Source: Microbacterium halophytorum
GTDB taxonomy: Bacteria; Actinomycetota; Actinomycetes; Actinomycetales; Microbacteriaceae
Length of the DNA: 64,000 nt
Direction of reading: 5' to 3'
Assembly (NCBI RefSeq): GCF_002970975.1
Contig: NZ_PNFA01000006.1
Location: forward strand, 62,001-126,000
A model generated the notes under the pieces. That model was given only the letters and a program-made list of their open reading frames with translations, made no database searches and was not told the DNA's origin. The stretch's first letter is position 1; each line of letters opens with the position of its first letter. Positions 60,022-64,000 of the stretch are shown here, piece by piece. The position numbers and the translations under genes were made by a program.

Positions 60022-62073
60022 CTACGCGTCGCGCGATCTCCAGAGCAGCCAGACGAAGTACGGCGCACCCAGGAGGGCGACGACGAGCCCGGCGGGCAGC
60101 TGCTCGGGGGCGATGACCGTTCGTCCGATCGTGTCGGCGGCGCCGACGAGCAGCGCTCCCAGCAGCACGGCGACGGGGACGACGCGGGCGTGCCGCGCCC
60201 CGACGAGCGCCCGCGCGGCGTGCGGGGCGACGAGCCCGACGAAGCCGATCACCCCGACGGCCGTCACGCTCAGCGCGGCCAGCACCGCAGCGGTCACGAG
60301 GAGCACCAGCCGCGTCCGCTCGAGCCTGATGCCGACCAGGCGCGGGGTGTCCTCATCCAGCGCGAGCACGTCCTCCTCGCGCCGCAGCGCGTAGGCGAGG
60401 GGCAGGGCGATCAGCAGCACGACCGCGATCGGGATGATCTGCTCCCACACCCGACCGTACGTCGTGCCGGACAGCCAGGTGTAGATCTTCGGGGTGTCCC
60501 ACGGGTTCGCGCGCAGCAGCACGAACGTCGTCAGCGCCGTGGCGCCGTACGAGACGCCGATGCCGATCAGGATGAATCGGTCGGCGTTGAGCCCGCCTCG
60601 CCAGGCCAGCAGGTAGACGAGGGCGAACGCGAGCAGTGCGCCCGTGACGGCGGCGGCGATCATGCCGGCGGTCGAGGCGACGGCGCTCGTGACGACGATC
60701 ACGGCACCGAGGCCCGCGCCGCCCGTCACGCCGAGGATGCCGGGGTCGGCCAGCGGGTTCCGGCTGACGGCCTGGATGAGCGTTCCCGCGAGCGCCAGCG
60801 CCGCACCGGCGCAGACCGCGGCGGTGATCCGGGGCGCGCGCTCCGACAGCGCGAAGGCGATCTGCGGCGGGGCGTCGCCCTGCAGCCACAGCGCGACGTC
60901 CCCGGTGCGCAGCAGCGAGGTCCCCAGCAGCAGGCCCGCGACGACGACGCCGATCACGCCGATGACCGCCAGCGCGAGGACGGTCCAGAAGCGGGATTCG
61001 CTGCGCACCCCGAAGCGCACTTTCGGGGGTTCGCGGGTCGGGCCCGCGTCGCGGATCCTGCGCGCCATGACCACGAGGACGACGGCGCCGAGCAGCGTCG
61101 TGGCGACGCCGGTCGGGATGCTGATGGCCGCTTCCGCGCCCAGGACGGCGCGGAGCACGGCGTCCGAGAGGAGGACGACCAGCGCGCCGATCAGGCCCGA
61201 GGTCGGGAGCAGGAACACGTGGCGGGAGAGCCCGGGGATCACCCGGGTGAGGAGACGGGCGAGCACGGGGGCGCAGAGCCCCACGAACCCGAGCGGGCCC
61301 GCGAGCGTGACCGAGATCGCGGTGAGCGCGACGGCGAAGAGGATGCCGACGGCGCGCGTCGAGCGGATCGGGACGCCCAGCGACGACGCCGTGTCGTCGC
61401 CCAGCGCGAGCACGTCGAATCGCCGCCCCATCAGGAGCGCGATCGCGAGCACGAGGATCACGACGGGGGCCGCCTGTGCGAAGGCGTCCAGGTTCAGCTG
61501 GGTGAGCGAGCCGCTTCCCCAGGCGAGCAGGCCGTCGGTCTCCTCCTGGAACAGGATGAGCAGCGTCGACGTGCCCGCCTGGAACGCCATCGCCAGAGCG
61601 GAGCCCGCGAGGACGAGCCGCGTCGTGGAGGAGGCGGCCCCGCCCGCGAGCCCGAGCACGATGACGGCGCCGACGAGCCCGCCGGCGAACGCCACCGTCC
61701 CGGATGCCCAGATCGGCACGGCGATGCCGAAGGCCGCGACGATCGTGACGGCCAGGTACGAGCCGGCGGTGACGCCGAGCGTGTCGGGCGAGGCGAGCGA
61801 ATTGCGCGACAGCGACTGCAGCAGGGTGCCGGCCGCGCCGAGCGCGAGGCCGACCGTGACGCCTGCGGCCAGGCGGGGGAGGCGGGAGCCCCACAGCACC
61901 GTCTGGTCGGCGAACACGGCGCCGCTGGTGCCCTGCGTCAGATGCCACAGCGACACCAGCGCGAGGAGCACGGCGAGGGCGACGAGCGCCGCCGCGGGGC
62001 CGAGGCGCGCGGCGCGCCGATCGGGCGCGGTATCCGCTCCGACCGGAGCGCCGCGCGTCTCGGTGACGGTCAC
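60022..62073 (-). CDS. Iron-siderophore ABC permease, fused double FecCD
   Basis: A 683-residue membrane protein with two FecCD-type permease domains in tandem, as in FhuB: residues 20-335 and 345-683, about ten helices each. Each half carries the family blocks: RLPRLAAGVTVGLALGAAGT and RAPRITAAVCAGAALALAGT near the start, SLSRNSLASPDTLGVTAG and AVSRNPLADPGILGVTGG, and GPLGFVGLCAP against GVIGFVGLVAP near the ATPase-contact loop. The GTG start at 62073 overlaps the binding protein stop by four bases. It forms the whole channel, so no second permease gene is needed. Confidence 0.92.
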   Translation of the reverse strand: MTVTETRGAPVGADTAPDRRAARLGPAAALVALAVLLALVSLWHLTQGTSGAVFADQTVLWGSRLPRLAAGVTVGLALGAAGTLLQSLSRNSLASPDTLGVTAGSYLAVTIVAAFGIAVPIWASGTVAFAGGLVGAVIVLGLAGGAASSTTRLVLAGSALAMAFQAGTSTLLILFQEETDGLLAWGSGSLTQLNLDAFAQAAPVVILVLAIALLMGRRFDVLALGDDTASSLGVPIRSTRAVGILFAVALTAISVTLAGPLGFVGLCAPVLARLLTRVIPGLSRHVFLLPTSGLIGALVVLLSDAVLRAVLGAEAAISIPTGVATTLLGAVVLVVMARRIRDAGPTREPPKVRFGVRSESRFWTVLALAVIGVIGVVVAGLLLGTSLLRTGDVALWLQGDAPPQIAFALSERAPRITAAVCAGAALALAGTLIQAVSRNPLADPGILGVTGGAGLGAVIVVTSAVASTAGMIAAAVTGALLAFALVYLLAWRGGLNADRFILIGIGVSYGATALTTFVLLRANPWDTPKIYTWLSGTTYGRVWEQIIPIAVVLLIALPLAYALRREEDVLALDEDTPRLVGIRLERTRLVLLVTAAVLAALSVTAVGVIGFVGLVAPHAARALVGARHARVVPVAVLLGALLVGAADTIGRTVIAPEQLPAGLVVALLGAPYFVWLLWRSRDA

Positions 62074-63104
62074 TCGCCCAGAGCCGACACGTACGCGTCG
62101 ATGATCTGCTGGGCCGAGCGCGGGCCGCCGAAGGTCCAGATGCCGGCGGGGAAGCTGTACACGCGCTCCTCGGTGACGGCCGGGAGCGACGCCCAGACCT
62201 CGTTGCTGTCCAGCGCGGTGACGAAGTCGTCCTCGGCGTCGTCGACCGTGCCGGTGTGCAGCAGGTTCGCGTCGCCGACGGCGACCATGCCCTCGATATC
62301 GGTCTGGCCCAGGCCGTAGGCCGCGTCGACCTCGCCGGTCCAGGCGTTCGTGAGGCCGAGCTCCTCGCCGATCTCGCCGATCAGCGAGCCCTGGCCGAAC
62401 GGGCGGATGGCGACGTTGCCGCCGTCGACCCAGCCGTCGAAGAACACGAAGTCGGTGGTGGCCAGGTCGGCATCCGCGAGCTCGCCCGAGGCCTCGGCGA
62501 GGTGGGCCTCGAACTCGTCGGTGACGACCTCGGCGCGCTCCTCGCGGCCCGTCGCCTGTGCGATGAGGTCGAAGGTCGACAGCATCTTCGCGATGGGGTC
62601 GGCCGCGTCGGCGCCGATCGTGGCGAGCACGGGCACGTCGTACGCCTCGAGCTGGGAGATGATCTCGTCGTCCGCGCCGGTGGCCTCGACGATCACGAGG
62701 TCGGGGTCGGTCGCGAACAGCGCCTCGAGGTTCGGCTCCTGGCGCGTTCCCACGTCGGTGATGCCGTCGGGGAGGGCCTCGGCGGTGTCCCACGTCGAGT
62801 ACCCCTCGGCATCGGCGACCGCCACGGGGGTGACGCACAGCGTGAGCGCGTCCTCGATCTGCTGCCATTCCAGGATGGCGACGCGCTCCGCCGGCTCTTC
62901 GAGCTCGACCGTGCGGCCGTAGTCGTCGGTCAGGGTGACCGGGTCGGTCGACGTCGCGGTCTCGTCGGCCGAGCAGTCGGCGCTGGACGCCGACTCGGGG
63001 GCCGCCGTGTCCTCAGCGGCGACGTCGGTCGTGCCGCATCCGGACAGCGCGAGCGCGAGGACGCCGAGCGCCGCGAGCGAGGCGAGGGGTGCCTTCTTCA
63101 TCAT
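62070..63104 (-). CDS. Iron-siderophore binding lipoprotein
   Basis: A 344-residue class III solute-binding protein (periplasmic-binding fold FepB/FhuD). The lipoprotein signal ends in LALSGC (Cys23). TLTDDYGRTVELEEPAERVA begins the fold, DPDLVIVEA and GQTDIEGMVAVGDANLL are typical strands, and PAGIWTFGGPRSAQQII closes it. Two Met codons stand in tandem (63104 and 63101) close behind AGAGGA; either may be used. It lies nine bases after the ATPase gene in the same operon and presents ferric siderophore to the fused permease. Confidence 0.9.
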   Translation of the reverse strand: MMKKAPLASLAALGVLALALSGCGTTDVAAEDTAAPESASSADCSADETATSTDPVTLTDDYGRTVELEEPAERVAILEWQQIEDALTLCVTPVAVADAEGYSTWDTAEALPDGITDVGTRQEPNLEALFATDPDLVIVEATGADDEIISQLEAYDVPVLATIGADAADPIAKMLSTFDLIAQATGREERAEVVTDEFEAHLAEASGELADADLATTDFVFFDGWVDGGNVAIRPFGQGSLIGEIGEELGLTNAWTGEVDAAYGLGQTDIEGMVAVGDANLLHTGTVDDAEDDFVTALDSNEVWASLPAVTEERVYSFPAGIWTFGGPRSAQQIIDAYVSALGE

Positions 63105-63112
63105 TCCTCTGT

Positions 63113-63970
63113 TCAGTTCGTCGAGGCGGTGAGCAGGGCATCGGATGCCCGGCGACGCCGCTCCTGGTGACGCCCGCGCGGGTGCACGCGGACGTGGCCT
63201 GTCTCGGCGTCGACGACGGTGTCGATCCGCAGTCCGTAGACCTCGGTGAGGTTCTCGGAGGTGAGCACGTCTTCCGGGGCGCCGGCAGCGCGGACGCGTC
63301 CGGCCTGGATGAGGACGACCTCGTCGGCGACGGACGCCGCGTGGTCGAGATCGTGGAGGACGACGCCGAGCGCCGTGCCGCGATCGGCGAGGTCGCGCAC
63401 GAGCTCGAGCGTCTCGATCTGGTAGCGCAGGTCCAGGTGGTTCGTCGGCTCGTCCAGCAGCAGGATTCCCGTGTCCTGCGCGAGGCACGTGGCCAGCCAC
63501 ACGCGCTGCAGCTCGCCGCCGGACAGCTCGTCGACCGCGCGGTGCGCCATGTCGGCGAGGCCCGTGAGCGCGAGCGCGTGGGAGATGGCGGCGTGGTCGG
63601 AGCCGCTCATGCCGGAGAAGCGGCCGCGGTGCGGGTGGCGGCCGAAGGCCACGACGTCGCGGATCTCCAGGCCGGAGGGGTGGGGGCGGGACTGCGACAG
63701 CATGGCGACGGTGCGCGCGAACTCGCGGGAGGTGAGCGCGCGGGATTCCGCGTCACCGACGTGCACCGTCCCGGCGTCGATCGGATGCAGCCGCGCGAGC
63801 GAGCGCAGCACCGTGGACTTGCCGCTGCCGTTCGGGCCGATCAGGGCCGTGACCTCTCCCGGGCGCAGCTGGAGCGACACATCGTGCACGACCCGGTCCT
63901 TGCGGTAGCCGAGCGCCAGGCTGTCGCCGCGCAGCGCGCTGAGGGAGTGGTCGGCATCGGGGGCAGTCAC
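63113..63970 (-). CDS. Iron-siderophore ABC transporter ATP-binding protein
   Basis: A 285-residue FecE-type ATPase: Walker A GPNGSGKST (45-53), Q-loop MLSQSRPH, signature LSGGELQRV, Walker B LLLDEPTNH, and switch His in VLHDLDH. It has a 25-residue basic tail after the core. The start is GTG at 63970, eight bases after a -10-like TAGGCT inside the iron box, so the message may be nearly leaderless. First gene of the operon with the binding protein and permease. Confidence 0.92.
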   Translation of the reverse strand: MTAPDADHSLSALRGDSLALGYRKDRVVHDVSLQLRPGEVTALIGPNGSGKSTVLRSLARLHPIDAGTVHVGDAESRALTSREFARTVAMLSQSRPHPSGLEIRDVVAFGRHPHRGRFSGMSGSDHAAISHALALTGLADMAHRAVDELSGGELQRVWLATCLAQDTGILLLDEPTNHLDLRYQIETLELVRDLADRGTALGVVLHDLDHAASVADEVVLIQAGRVRAAGAPEDVLTSENLTEVYGLRIDTVVDAETGHVRVHPRGRHQERRRRASDALLTASTN

Positions 63971-63971
63971 A

Positions 63972-63990
63972 TTAGGGGAGCCTAACCTAT
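63972..63990 (-). promoter_or_regulatory. IdeR/DtxR-type iron box
   Basis: Read on the minus strand the 19 bases are ATAGGTTAGGCTCCCCTAA, agreeing with the IdeR consensus TTAGGTTAGGCTAACCTAA at 16 positions. The box overlaps the -10 region and start codon of the siderophore operon, so repression under iron-replete conditions is expected. Confidence 0.8.
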
Positions 63991-64000
63991 AGCCGCCGCC

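Overview
The window comes from a high-GC actinobacterial chromosome, most likely Microbacterium or a close relative in the Microbacteriaceae. Supporting signs are the strongly GC-biased third codon positions, promoters with actinobacterial TANNNT -10 boxes (several apparently leaderless), an IdeR/DtxR-type iron box, and ordinary core genes (smc, ftsY, an IdeR-type siderophore operon). No phage, transposase, rRNA, tRNA or CRISPR array was recognised. Assignments rest on reading the protein sequences; no database search was run.

Left end (1-7.8 kb): the 3' part of a Pls/PosA-type NRPS-like membrane protein, an M1 aminopeptidase, then on the minus strand RNase HI followed by a 4'-phosphopantetheinyl transferase that could prime the Pls carrier domain. 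An SGNH hydrolase and an aldo/keto reductase follow. This part carries two kinds of intergenic repeat: a 102-bp direct repeat that includes the 3' end of the transferase gene, and an 82-bp imperfect palindrome family that recurs near 12.3, 12.5 and 58.0 kb.

Middle (7.9-51.6 kb): a large carbohydrate-catabolism island aimed at pectin. (a) 7.9-12.3 kb is a Gfo/Idh/MocA dehydrogenase - DUF993 aldolase-like - TIM-barrel isomerase operon with a LacI regulator. (b) 13.7-29.3 kb has a minus-strand operon (M24-like protein, Gfo/Idh/MocA, SDR, enolase-superfamily dehydratase) divergent from a LacI-DUF6807 pair, then an ABC sugar importer, a PL1 pectate lyase and a pectinesterase-fold protein. Three AACCGGTT operators tie these together. 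(c) 29.4-51.6 kb is a rhamnogalacturonan-I module: Gfo/Idh/MocA, GH42, a YesL-like protein, an importer with two paralogous binding proteins, a LacI regulator, a PL11 lyase, DUF6807, GH29, an esterase, and a 1560-residue CE12-PL11 fusion. Four promoters of this module carry the same pair of LacI-type operators, one in the -35/spacer and one at the start site. The logic is secreted depolymerisation and deacetylation, import of oligosaccharides by binding-protein-dependent ABC permeases, trimming in the cytoplasm by glycosidases, and oxidation of sugars by Gfo/Idh-type enzymes.

Right end (51.6-64 kb): smc (with an unusual low-complexity insertion), an RsmC/RlmG-like methyltransferase, a diacylglycerol-kinase-family lipid kinase, ftsY, a DUF2004 protein facing the remnant of an XRE regulator, and an iron-siderophore ABC importer (fused double FecCD permease, binding protein, ATPase) behind an IdeR-like box.

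Broken or odd items: a Gfo/Idh start without a body just before the second DUF6807 gene, a GH42 gene with no in-frame stop before the convergent neighbour, an M24 protein lacking metal ligands, and a pectinesterase-fold protein whose first catalytic Asp is Asn.
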